Assembly: GCF_003369915.1 (NCBI RefSeq)
Contig: NC_046675.1
Location: 12,586,001-12,650,000, forward strand
DNA: 64,000 nucleotides
Source: Drosophila miranda
Lineage: Eukaryota > Arthropoda > Insecta > Diptera > Drosophilidae
Direction of reading: 5' to 3'
A program made the translations under genes and the position numbers. Shown one piece after another: positions 24,811-35,300 of this stretch. The notes beneath the pieces are model-generated. The model was not told the DNA's origin, made no database searches, and worked only from the letters and a program-made list of their open reading frames with translations. Position 1 is the first letter of the stretch, and every line of letters begins with the position of its first letter.

Positions 24811-27371
24811 ACTGCGGCCTGGCCTGTCGAGTGTCGGTCGTCGGTTGTTGCAGTGGGTCAGCGTTAATTGCTAATTAATCTGTGGCACCTTCTCGCACAG
24901 CCACCAACACACATATGGCAGGCACGTACACTCGCGAGCCGTCTTCGTCTTCTCCGCCCACAATTCTCAAGTTCACACAATTTCTGGTTTGTTTACAGCA
25001 CTGGCACTGGCTCCTACAATGTTTTGTTCCGCTTGGTAGCCGCTGCACGCGTCCGCACTCGCTCAGCTCTCGTGTCGAACTGTGGCACCTGCTCCTGGCC
25101 AGAGAGCTGGGGACTGGGAGCTGCCTGCCAGAGTGCCACTTTTCACTCGCCCGTTGGTGTAGTACATTTGTGTGTATTCATTGTGGAAACTTCCAAGAGA
25201 GAAAACTGTACTCTTCTCTTTTTGGCCCTCTCTCTTTCGGCCTGCGCACTCGCTGCGTTTGTTTTGATATTGGATATTATTGTTTAACAAGTGGTTAAAT
25301 TTAAAAAATGTGCACGGGATATTTTTGGCATATGCGTGCGAAGGGTTGCTCGCTACTCGTTGGTTGCCGTGCGCCTGCTTCCTGCTCGAATGTTATTAAT
25401 TTGATGAGGGTTTCCAAGGGTCCACAGGGCGTATGCTTAATAGCCAATATGCTGGATTACTGTTCGCTGATTCAGTGCTCTGTGCTCTGTCTTAGGCGGC
25501 AGCAGGTAGACTGTTGTTTGCCGTGCGTGCCTCTACTTAGATGCTAATACAGCCCAAATATGTTTGAACTGCTTAGGGAGGCCCTTTGAGGATTCTCTTA
25601 TTAGAATTCAGCATACGTAGAGTGTGTTCATTTTTGAGGGTTTTGCACCCGAGCAAAGTTCACGTCCATGCCATAACTAAATTTGTGGCAACAGCACGCA
25701 TTGCATACTTTAAGGCGCCGCACATACATAGTTCATGCCTCGGCATGCCAACTATTCCTGTTTCTCTTCTTTTGGTCGTGGCGGCAGGGCAGCAGGGTCA
25801 CAGTGGCAACAGGCGCTGACAATTTGACACCGTGACACTGACATTAACATGCCACAGCAGGCAGCCAGCACCCCATCGAGCAGCACCATAACCAGCACCA
25901 GACCCGACAATGCAACTGGTTGGGCGGCTGCCTTGGCCAGTTTTGGCCTCGTGCCAAATGGGCCACCCAAGGGCCTCTCGGCTGCTGCAGCTCAGGCCAG
26001 ACTGCCTGGCAGCTCACCTGTTTGCTGTTAACATTTCATGACACAGGCATGGGCATGGGCTATAGGCCACTTTGTGCGTGAGTCTCGCTGCAATTGAATC
26101 AACAACAAGAGGCACAGCGAATTCCTGGCTCAGTCTCTTACGCAGCTCGTTAGCCTATTCTCTCTCTTTCTGGGTTATCCCTTTGAAGTGGCGGAGAGTG
26201 GGAGATACACACCAATACACGAGCCCACTGCTAATTGCAATGAAAAGAGAGTCGGCGGTGGCCCCAAGTGCGTTCAACTCAGCCAAACCCCCTCTCTATC
26301 CCCTGTCCCCCCAATGTCTGAACTTGTTTGCCCATCTTGCCTACTTGCTCGACTCATTTCCGTTTCCTGGTGTGGTCCCTGTGGTCCCCCCATTCCCTCT
26401 CTTTTACTCGCTGCCTAATGCGCTTCCTTATCAGACGCCTGCCCTGCCTACACCCGTCCAAGTATTCGCGGCCATGAGTTTGTGGCTTTCGGCACGCATT
26501 AAGATGGCGCAACACTTTACGCGCCATTACGCGTTGCCTGCATCTGTCTGTATTCGCCTGTGTGTGTGTGTGTGGGTGTGGGTGTGCTTGTGAGAGGCCT
26601 CAGATTGTGTGTGAGTGTGATTGCTTTGCTCTCTTGTCGGTTCTCCCTTTGGCTGTGACTCTGCTCCTTGTTTGTCTGGCTGGCTGCCGCGGTTCAAATT
26701 GATTTTGTCTGGCAGCCTGTACACATACATTTCGCGGCGACTTTCCCTGTGTGCGCTCTTGAGTGTTTCTATTTACTGGAGCACTTTGTTTTGACAACGC
26801 GCCAAATTGTCGCCCTTCATTCAGCAAAAGCCGTTTGCATGCTATTTCTGGTTGGTTTGTTTGAGATTTTTCAAAAAGGGTTGGAAGACAGGTCTTATAA
26901 ATGTAATGAAATTTTAAAGAGGGATTCCAACTTGAGATAGGTAAAAGTCAATTTGAATATTATTCTTTACATAAGTTTCCCCTATTTTCCTTCAAAAAAC
27001 TTTCCAATGGCTGGCTGCCAAAGTACACATGGAAATCCCAAAATAAACTTTTAGCCCATTTCAAGGTTTACATTTGTCAATCAAGCTTCTAGTGCAAATT
27101 GTGCATTTGATTTGACTGAAACGATTTGGGGCATTGGCATTGACAGCGCAAACAGCAAATCGACCTGGCGCTTCGCTTGTCAGAATTGGCACGCCCCAGA
27201 ATACCATGCCAAAACAAATCAAATCAAATCAGCAATCAGCTCCCCCACCCATTGACTCAATCAGGAATGAAATCTTCACACAGAGACGCCCAATGTTGTG
27301 GGGAATTAAATATTGACTAAAGTCATATTTCGTGCTTTAGCTGAAACATATTTGACCAAAAATGCAATTAA
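24811..27371. other. Upstream region of the KCTD gene and spacer
   Basis: The first 450 bases are probably 5' leader and promoter DNA of the minus-strand KCTD gene. The rest holds a GT repeat (26561-26590) and no supported gene. Confidence 0.45.
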
Positions 27372-27380
27372 TTCAATGAA
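27372..27380. promoter_or_regulatory. STAT92E consensus site upstream of Turandot copy 2
   Basis: TTCAATGAA fits TTCNNNGAA and lies about 110 bases upstream of the TATA box at 27492. A GATAAG site follows at 27435-27440. Confidence 0.5.
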
Positions 27381-27434
27381 TCATTTGCAATTATCAGTTG
27401 ACAGCCATTTGGAATGGCACAGCCCTGTCGGACA

Positions 27435-27498
27435 GATAAGAATTGAATAAATTATTAAACTACGAGATAGTAAATCTCATCCATTCGTAGCTATAAAT
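27435..27498 (+). promoter_or_regulatory. GATA site and TATA box of Turandot copy 2
   Basis: GATAAG at 27435-27440 is followed by TATAAAT at 27492-27498. Transcription would start at about 27517-27525, giving a very short leader before the ATG at 27534. GATA sites near the start are common in fat-body immune genes, where the factor is usually Serpent; that link is inference. Confidence 0.5.
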
Positions 27499-27533
27499 TG
27501 AAGTGTTTCCTTAAACAGAGTGCCAGTATAGCA

Positions 27534-27947
27534 ATGAGGGTTCCGGCGTTCCAATTTAGTTGTGTGTTGAGCCTGATCGTGTGTCTGTTGTGCTCAGTCA
27601 AGGCACAAAAGGACGATCAATACGACACCGAAAGGAGCAGGATACTCGAAATATATAATAATCCGGCAGTAGATGAATTTACGAAGGAAAGGAATATTCC
27701 AAAACTAATTGAATTTTATAGGCGCTATCCCGCTCGCTTTCAGCTGCCCGATGCCGATAAGAGACAATGGGATGAGTTCGTTGCCAGATATACTGAGTCC
27801 CAGACTAAGTTGGTGGATGGACTTCCGGCTCAAGGAGGATGGGTTGGATCCGTTCTGTCCAGTACGGTCGGCAACTTGATAGCCAAGTTCATCTTTAGTC
27901 TCATCAGACACGATCCAACGACACCTAAGCCAATTGGGGCACACTAA
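27534..27947 (+). CDS. Turandot-family secreted stress protein (copy 2, intronless)
   Basis: An uninterrupted frame of 137 residues from ATG 27534. Residues 1 to about 24 form a signal peptide (core VLSLIVCLLC, ending near VKAQ). The mature protein carries the family layout: an acidic start, ILEIYNNPAVDE, then TKERNIPKLIEFYRRYP and the hallmark VDGLPAQGG, followed by a shorter C-terminal tail. An in-frame non-ATG extension upstream (27498) lies at the predicted transcription start and is rejected. The other three copies have a phase-2 intron after 7 or 8 codons; here the same place reads through without intron. AATAAA lies at 27955-27960, just after the stop. Exact orthology to a melanogaster Turandot is unknown. 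Confidence 0.88.
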   Translation: MRVPAFQFSCVLSLIVCLLCSVKAQKDDQYDTERSRILEIYNNPAVDEFTKERNIPKLIEFYRRYPARFQLPDADKRQWDEFVARYTESQTKLVDGLPAQGGWVGSVLSSTVGNLIAKFIFSLIRHDPTTPKPIGAH

Positions 27948-28808
27948 AAAATATAATAAATATTCGCCCATATTCCTCTCTTATAATGAGGTCTTCAACA
28001 AATTCAACAATACTCAATATATTATTTTATGATAACTTTATATAATCGAATTGTTTCTTTTGACCTCAAATAATGACGGTCATCAAAGGTTCTGTAATTT
28101 ATGTACATATGTATTTCAATTTGATAATGAGCCCTTTTCCTATGAATATGGCAAAAAAATCATTATTAATAAAGTATAGATTACAAATCACAAGACTTTT
28201 GTTAAGCACATTAGTATTTTTATTTATTCAAATAAATTGAAATTATTACGTGTTTAAATCATTTGAAAAAGTATTTTATTAAATCTCGAAGCCAGAAAGA
28301 CTTGCTTTTGGGTGACGATAGATAGATCGTTCTTATATCAGCTTTATAATAATTTACTATAATTTTTGTAAGCTGAATTATTTCATTCCTATAGAGTGAA
28401 ATTTTCCAAGTTTCAGCTGAAATATCTTTTGAAACATGAAAGTTCGCCGCTCCAAGGCTTGATTTGTGGCCCACTATTTATGGCAGCTATACGTGTACAA
28501 ATAATATGAGCAAAGGGTATTCCCAGGGAAGAATAAAGCACAACAAATGGTCTATGTAAAGTATTAGCAATATTCTAAATTAGAAATCAGAGCCTAAGGT
28601 ACCTACTATGTACATATATTTGTTGGGTTCCAAGGAACTCTAGTGCAGGGGTCGGCAGCAGGGGTCGGCAGCGATTGGTGTCCTATAATGTTTTGTTGCT
28701 GCGGTGCCACTCACATACACGTGAATAGGAGAGTTCGGCACTAATAAAATAACATTTTTCCGTCGGGTCATAGTCCGTCTTAACCCGAGATTACAGATCA
28801 AGTTTTTT
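27948..28808. other. Spacer between Turandot copies 2 and 3
   Basis: AT-rich DNA with the polyadenylation signal of copy 2 at its left end. A 13-base direct duplication (AGGGGTCGGCAGC, about 28647-28672) is visible. A minus-strand frame at 28259-28474 lacks Turandot motifs and is not supported. Confidence 0.5.
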
Positions 28809-28853
28809 TTCTTGGAAATCCAAGAAAGCAGATTAGGTCTTATTTTCTTCGAA
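28809..28853. promoter_or_regulatory. Pair of STAT92E consensus sites upstream of Turandot copy 3
   Basis: TTCTTGGAA at 28809-28817 and TTCTTCGAA at 28845-28853 both match TTCNNNGAA. Their starts are 36 bases apart, and both lie about 155-200 bases upstream of the predicted start near 29010. The first is identical to the site upstream of copy 1. Paired sites at this distance fit the known JAK-STAT induction of Turandot genes. Confidence 0.6.
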
Positions 28854-28946
28854 ATCTCAAATGTCTTGATTAGAAGAAAGAAAACGCTCTGTGTAAAAAT
28901 AAAAACGTTACAAACAAAAATAAAACAGCAAACCAAATGAAATAAG

Positions 28947-29013
28947 TGATAAGAATTCTCTGAGCCAGTCTATATAAAGTGATGCGGCTCCTAGGGAAAT
29001 TATCATTTCAGTT
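28947..29013 (+). promoter_or_regulatory. Core promoter of Turandot copy 3 (GATA, TATA, initiator)
   Basis: TGATAAG at 28947-28953, TATAAA at 28973-28978 and the initiator TCAGTT at 29008-29013 are arranged in order. The sequence GATAAGAATT is identical to that in front of copy 2. The predicted leader is about 50 bases. Confidence 0.6.
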
Positions 29014-29059
29014 CAGATCGTCATTCCGACAGCTAGACTCGAAAGACTCGTAAAAAACA

Positions 29060-29593
29060 ATGGCCAACGCAATCCACCTAGTGTAAGTGATCTCGTAATG
29101 GTGAAAAAACAAACTTCGTTTAATGAAATGGTTTTCTCTTAGTTCCCTGATGGCTGTACTTGCATGCCTGGTGTCCAATGGTTGCGCTCAGTATGATGAG
29201 CAAGAGAAACGTCGTTTGGTTGATATCTACACTAATCCTGATGTGGACCAAGGCACAAAGGAGACCAATCTGGGGAGCCTTGCTAAGTTCTATGAGGACT
29301 ATTCCAATAGTCTTCAACTGCCCGAAGATCAAAAGCAGCGCATCAATGAACTTTTGGAGAAGCACAGACGTATGAATAGTTCTGAAGTGCTCATCGATGG
29401 AGTTCCAGCTAACGGTGGCTGGATATCGTCTCTTCTTAGGCAGTTTTTGGTGGAGGGAGCCATTAAAGCAGTGGGCGCAGCGGTCGAACATGCCAGGTCG
29501 TCCTCAAAGGGACTGGAAATCAACCGAGAGGTAGCCATTTTCGGTCTGGTTTTTGTCGTCGCCAGCTATATGTTCAGGACTAAATCAATGTAA
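29060..29593 (+). CDS. Turandot-family protein with hydrophobic C-terminus (copy 3)
   Basis: Exons 29060-29082 and 29143-29593 are joined across a 60-base intron (GTAAGT donor, CTTAG acceptor, phase 2 after codon 7), giving 157 residues. The signal peptide covers residues 1 to about 22 (core LMAVLACLV). Family features follow: VDIYTNPDVDQ, TKETNLGSLAKFYEDY and the hallmark IDGVPANGG. Unlike the other copies, the protein continues past the usual end with a strongly hydrophobic stretch (residues about 139-152, AIFGLVFVVASYMF) and a short basic tail. This could be a membrane anchor or a GPI-attachment signal instead of a freely secreted C-terminus. AATAAA lies at 29625-29630. The upstream region has two STAT sites. 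Confidence 0.88.
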
Positions 29594-29630
29594 TCCTCTG
29601 AACTTATTGTTCCAAAAATATTAAAATAAA

Positions 29631-32084
29631 TACCGAACATGCATTTAAAAACTACAATATCATTTTTCAAGTCAAGCTTCCATTAATATTATACAAAAAC
29701 CTTTAAGGAGTTTGATCATTCATAGCCGATGTTGCCGGTTCAGATTTATATAATGCATGTATCAAAAGACCCTTCTTCTGTATAATTTTACAGACTTGGC
29801 ATCATACATCAATTTTTTTTACTCATTTTCGATTAAAGTGCATGATTGCAAACATGAACATCATTCATTTATATATTATTGCTATGCCAATATTACAAGC
29901 TTAGCTTTCTATATCAGATAATGTGTGTGGATCTCTCACATATGTTGAGGTAGTCGGGATCGAGCGATGGCAACTCGAGATAGGGTAATTTATTAAAAAC
30001 AAATTTATACTCACCTTATCAACCTCTTGATTGTACGAATGATAATTTATACGAATAATTACTCAATTAATCAATAGCCGCCAGCTCGTTTTAATATATA
30101 GCCATGCAGTTCATAATCTTTCCGAGAAAGGAAATAAATTCGTATATATAAATATGTAAATGTCGATTAAATGTTTGCCCAAGTTCTAGGTTGAGACCAA
30201 GCTCAGATAACCCAAGGTTACTTACATTCTGGGAAGCTGCCCTATAATCTTTCCCAGAATCTGGGTTCTTGGAATAAAGACGATGAGGAGATGCTGTATG
30301 CCATATGAAGCAAACACGCGCTCTCCTGTGAAATCAGTCCCAATATGGGAAATTATAGCTCTAAGCAAGGCAGACAATAATTCTCAAATCTATCTATTCT
30401 ATTGTCACACATAAGTTCTGTTTATTTGCTATATTTACACGTAACATTCGCGTTCCATCGTTGGCCTCTAAAAGAATGGACTTGGTTTATTGATTGGCAA
30501 AATGGTTGATAGCTCCCGGCATCTGCGTGCGTGCCCCAAAGGGATTTGCAAATGGCTTCTGCTAATTGCGTACAGCCGGCGGCAGCTTAAGGACCTAACC
30601 CAAGTACTTATGCAAATGCATGCCACTGCTGCTTATGTGGGTACGAGTATTTGTGTTGGGGCTATTGCTGCTGCTGGTGCTGGGACGAGTGTGCGTATGC
30701 ACAATGTCAGCTATTTGCCGAGCAGAAAATGCACGCTCAGGCACGTTGAGAGCACCAGCGTGCGTATTCTCAAGATACATTGACGCCTGCACGGCGTTAT
30801 GTAAATGCAAAGGAGAGCACCAGGCTGCTGGGCAATTTGACACCACAAGGGGTCGGGGAAAAACGAGAGAAGCGGTGGGTGTGTATGCAAACAAGCAGTC
30901 GTCTAAGGAATACCCTTGGCCATTCATTACAGCTATCGTGCACATCTGAGCGTGCAGGCGAAAGAGTACTGGGAGCAGGTGAAGATACAGATGCATTCCG
31001 GACCAGAGTCAGGGGCCCGGGGGCTGACGTTGACGTTGATTTTATTTACGGCTGACAGCAACAGTTTGCTACTAGCCAACACTCCCCTCCCGCACACTCG
31101 CCTCTCTCTCTCTCTCTCTCTCTTGACGGCCATTGTGTGTGAAGGACATGCCCGAAAGTAAAAACATAAAAACCTTCCGGCAGCAAGTATGTGTGTGTGT
31201 GTCTATAAGAGTCACTCGCTGCAGCAATTTTTCACATTTTCACTTTACCATCATTATTAAAAATAAGAGATGTTCGCGCTCTCCCATGCTTTACATGCTC
31301 TAAATGGATTATTCAAAGCCTGGCCCATAAATCTAGTGGGACCTTCAAAATCAAAGAGTGGGGCGCAGCAGCCACAGTTGGCCCTGACAAGCACGGAATT
31401 ACGAGTACTGTACCACCACCAGAACCCCCTCACAGCGAAAATTCGAATGAATTTGTTTACCAGCCATTGTGTCAGACACTCGGCCCCGTCCATTTTTCCT
31501 TCTCGACTGGTTCCCTTTCGCGCTGGCTGCACTTATCGACGCTTGTTGCACACACCCATGGGGCCCGAAACAAATTTCGCAGAAAGCTGTTTTCAATCTC
31601 TTTCTCCGAGCTCCCCCTCATTCTCCCCCTTTCGCTCAGTGCGCCCCATTGCATTTGGCTGTTTTCCTTTTCGTTTTCGTGTGTGTTTCGGTGTATTTAT
31701 CGTTGCTTTCTTAAACACAACATCACCATCCCCTTCCAACCCCACCCAACCCAGCTACTTTCCCCTGATCCTGACCCATTAGCCATACAATTGTGCGATG
31801 CGCAACGTATGCCGTGCACGTTTCTTTTATCTGGTGGATTTATTTTCGAGTTTCTGCACTTTCTGCAGTCCGTCGGACTTTTTTTGTGCCTCGCGGTGGA
31901 GTGGCAAGGAATTACAAGTATCCTCGTTAAATTGGCGTTAAAAAGGTGAATCTCAACTAATTAATACGGCTCAAAGTTGTTCAATGATTGACTCTAATGA
32001 AGTACGAGTGTGATTCGATTATGGCAGCGGGAAAACTTTTTGCACGAGAACCATTTCATTGATAAAACACAACCCACTCAGAAG
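29631..32084. other. Spacer between Turandot copy 3 and the receptor gene
   Basis: No supported gene. A CT microsatellite (31101-31123) and pyrimidine-rich DNA near 31.5-31.8 kb are the only visible structure. Confidence 0.5.
31101..31123. repeat. (CT)n microsatellite
   Basis: About eleven CT units, seen directly. Confidence 0.9.
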
Positions 32085-32085
32085 C

Positions 32086-32117
32086 TATAAATATTCGGGG
32101 CGAATTCAACATCAGCT
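32086..32117 (+). promoter_or_regulatory. Candidate core promoter of the glutamate receptor gene
   Basis: TATAAATA at 32086-32093 and an initiator ATCAGCTG with its A at 32114 are 28 bases apart, the standard spacing. This would give a 5' leader of about 245 bases to the ATG at 32360. A second TATAAAA at about 32350 is too close to the ATG to serve. Confidence 0.5.
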
Positions 32118-32359
32118 GTGGCCGAAGAAGACCCAGAAAATGCAGAAACAAATTGCTTGGCCATCTGCATTCGCATTCCCATTACCATTCGCGGCAGACA
32201 GACTGCAGAAATATGCACAGAAATTTGAGTGCGGGGCAAGGAAAACGTTAGAAAATCGCACAATTAAAAGTAAATAATTGCGAGTTTCATCGCCGATCAA
32301 AGTCCAGAATATATTTATGGATCTTTTATTACAGCGGTATAGACGGACTATAAAAACAG

Positions 32360-35300
32360 ATGCGAAATAGGATGTGGCGGTCAGGCGCAGGATTCCGCTT
32401 CACAGTGTGTTTGTTTCAGTTTTTGTTGGTCGTCGACGACAGCCGGTCAGAGCGGACAAATGTCGGTGAGTACAAACTCATTATATAAACAGGAATTTGC
32501 AGTGTGTGGCTCGCCGCGCATTCTGTGGCATGTATTTTTATGCCGCATGCTACATTGCGGCGAGTCGGCCAGTCGGCAAGCCCCAAAAATATAAACAGAA
32601 CTCGCCAAGCAAAACAAAGAGAGGAAAACCGTGCCGTGCACTCTCTCATTATAAATGCGTTTCTATCTATCTTCGGAGGTCTCATCTACGAGAACACCGA
32701 ACCCGATCTAGAGAAGATCTTCCATCTGGCCATAAGCAAGGCGAACGAGGAGAATGAGGAGATGCAGCTGCACGGCGTGGCCGTGGCCATTGAGCCGGGC
32801 AACTCCTTCGAGACCTCCAAGAAGCTGTGCAGAATGCTTAGGGTGAGTCCCCAGTCCCCTGCAGTAAGCCTCATTAAAACCTATTTCGATGTACAGCAAA
32901 ATCTTGTGGCCGTCTTTGGACCCACCACCAATTTGGCCGGCCGTCACGCCATGAGCATCTGCGATGCCAAGGAGCTGCCGTTTCTGGACACGCGCTGGGA
33001 CTTCGATGCCCAGCTTCCGACCATAAACCTGCATCCGCACCCGACGACTCTGGGTGTGGCCCTCAAGGACATGGTGCTGGCCTTGGGCTGGGAGAGCTTC
33101 ACGATTGTCTACGAGTCGGGCGAGTATCTGGCCACCGTGAAGGAGCTGCTGCAGATGTACGGTACGGCCGGACCCACCATCACCGTACGCCGCTACGAGC
33201 TGGACCTCAACGGGAACTACCGCAATGTCCTGCGGCGTATACGCAATGCGGACGATTTCTCACTCGTCGTGGTCGGGTCGATGGGCACGCTGCCCGAGTT
33301 CTTCAAGCAGGCCCAGCAGGTGGGTCTGGTGACCAGCGACTATCGCTATATGATTGGAAACCTGGACTGGCACACCATGGACGTGGAGCCCTTTCAGCAT
33401 GCCGGCACCAACATCACGGGTCTGCGACTGGTCTCCCCCGACAACGAGCAGGTGCAGGATGTCGCCAAGGCCCTCTACGAGAGCGAGGAGCCATTTCAGA
33501 ACGGTAAATCACCTGGACAGCTCCCACAGAACTGTGAGGATGTCGGATGGCGGGTCCCAGGACTCGAGAGAATTTAAGCAAATCCAAAATCTACTCGCAT
33601 GAGTGAATTTAAATAATTGAATTGCATTCCCATGCCCCGGACGACGACTAGGGGCAAAAAATGATAAATGACGTTTTTCTTTATGACTCTTTCTCCGTCC
33701 TATTCTGTCTATTCACTGCAGTGTCGTGCCCTCTGACCAACAGCATGGCCCTGGTCTACGATGGCGTCCAGCTGCTGGCCGAGACCTACAAGCATGTGAA
33801 CTTCCGGCCCGTGCCCCTGAGCTGTGGCGATGACAGCGCCTGGGATAAGGGCTACACGCTTGTCAACTACATGAAGTCGGTGAGGAGCTGGCCGGGGGGC
33901 AAGTCTGAATAACTCATGCAACTCTCATGGTCTCTCTCCCCTCAGCTAACGCTGAACGGCCTCACGGGTCCCATTCGCTTTGACTACGAGGGACTGCGCA
34001 CAGATTTCCAGCTGGAGGTCATCGAGCTGGCAGTGTCGGGCATGCAGAAAATTGGCCAGTGGAGCGGCGAGGATGGCTTCCAGGCAAATCGTCCGGCTCC
34101 GGCGCACTCCTTAGAGCCGGATATGCGTTCGCTGGTGAACAAAAGCTTCGTCGTCGTCACGGCTATTGTAAGTGTGGATGTGGGTGAGGGTGAGCTCGTG
34201 TGCCCGCTGACCTAATGGCTTCCTTCTCCCAGAGCGAACCCTATGGCATGCTGAAGGAGACCTCCGAGAAGCTAGAGGGCAACGATCAGTTCGAAGGCTT
34301 TGGTATCGAGCTCATCGATGAGCTCTCCAAGAAGCTTGGCTTCAGCTACACCTTCCGCCTCCAGCCGGACAACAAATATGGTGGCCTGGACCCCAAGACG
34401 GGTGAATGGAATGGCATGCTCCGGGAAATAATCGACAATGTGAGTTGTGGGGGTTGGGGCTATTTATCGAGCTTATCCCTTGTTGACCTTGTCGGGTTAT
34501 TAATTTACATTTAATGGCCATAAACGCTGCCATCATCGTTAATATTGATATGACCCTTATACGATTAGACGATGCTTTTCAAAGTATCGCACTATTTGTA
34601 TCGTGGTGTGTCACTGGCCTTGCAACTGCAGTGGCTCCAAATTAATATTCGGCATAATTGGACGCTTACATTTCCATCTGTCTCTTCCTTTAGGCTTATC
34701 CCTTGCTTAAGTTTAGCATTTTGCAAATACAATAAGGGTAACTGTTCATATGGTTTATTGAGTACATAAATCTATGTATTTTTCTTTGCTGCATCTTTCC
34801 CGCTAATTTTTTTCTTAAGGTAATCGGTCAATTGAATTAATAGAGCTTTGCCAGTAGCTTTGGCAAGTTCCTTAGACTTATCCTTGACATCATGGGGTAC
34901 TTTGTCTGCCGCCGTCTTAATCCAATCCCAAGCTCCACCCTGAATGGGCAAACCGTCCACCGTCAGGTTTTCGGTCTCAAATGCTCTGATATCCCGATTC
35001 AAATCGAGCTCCTCCACCTGATGTCCAGTTGATGTGCAACGAGCCTGTTTCTTGTACAGCGCAATAGCCTCTTGGGTGTTCCTCAGCAGCTCGGCACCGT
35101 CTGCAGGTTACGGATTACTTAGGAGTTGGTTTATGCGGTCACGATCATCGTCTATCGGATTGGCACTGATGGTGCCCGTCAGGCACGTCAGAAGAGCCAA
35201 ACAAAAACTGAAAGGAATGGGGGCTAAGTCTTATATCTCATGTATTTATTTCAATCCCTTACCTTAGGTGGATTAGGCGAGACATTTTTTAATTTCCTTC

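Noticed and set aside
27498-27533. In-frame upstream extension of Turandot copy 2
   Set aside because: It begins with TTG, overlaps the predicted transcription start and would put charged residues before the signal peptide.
28259-28474. Possible further Turandot remnant between copies 2 and 3
   Set aside because: It lacks the VDG.P..GG hallmark, a signal peptide and the intron position; the resemblance is only lysine-rich composition.
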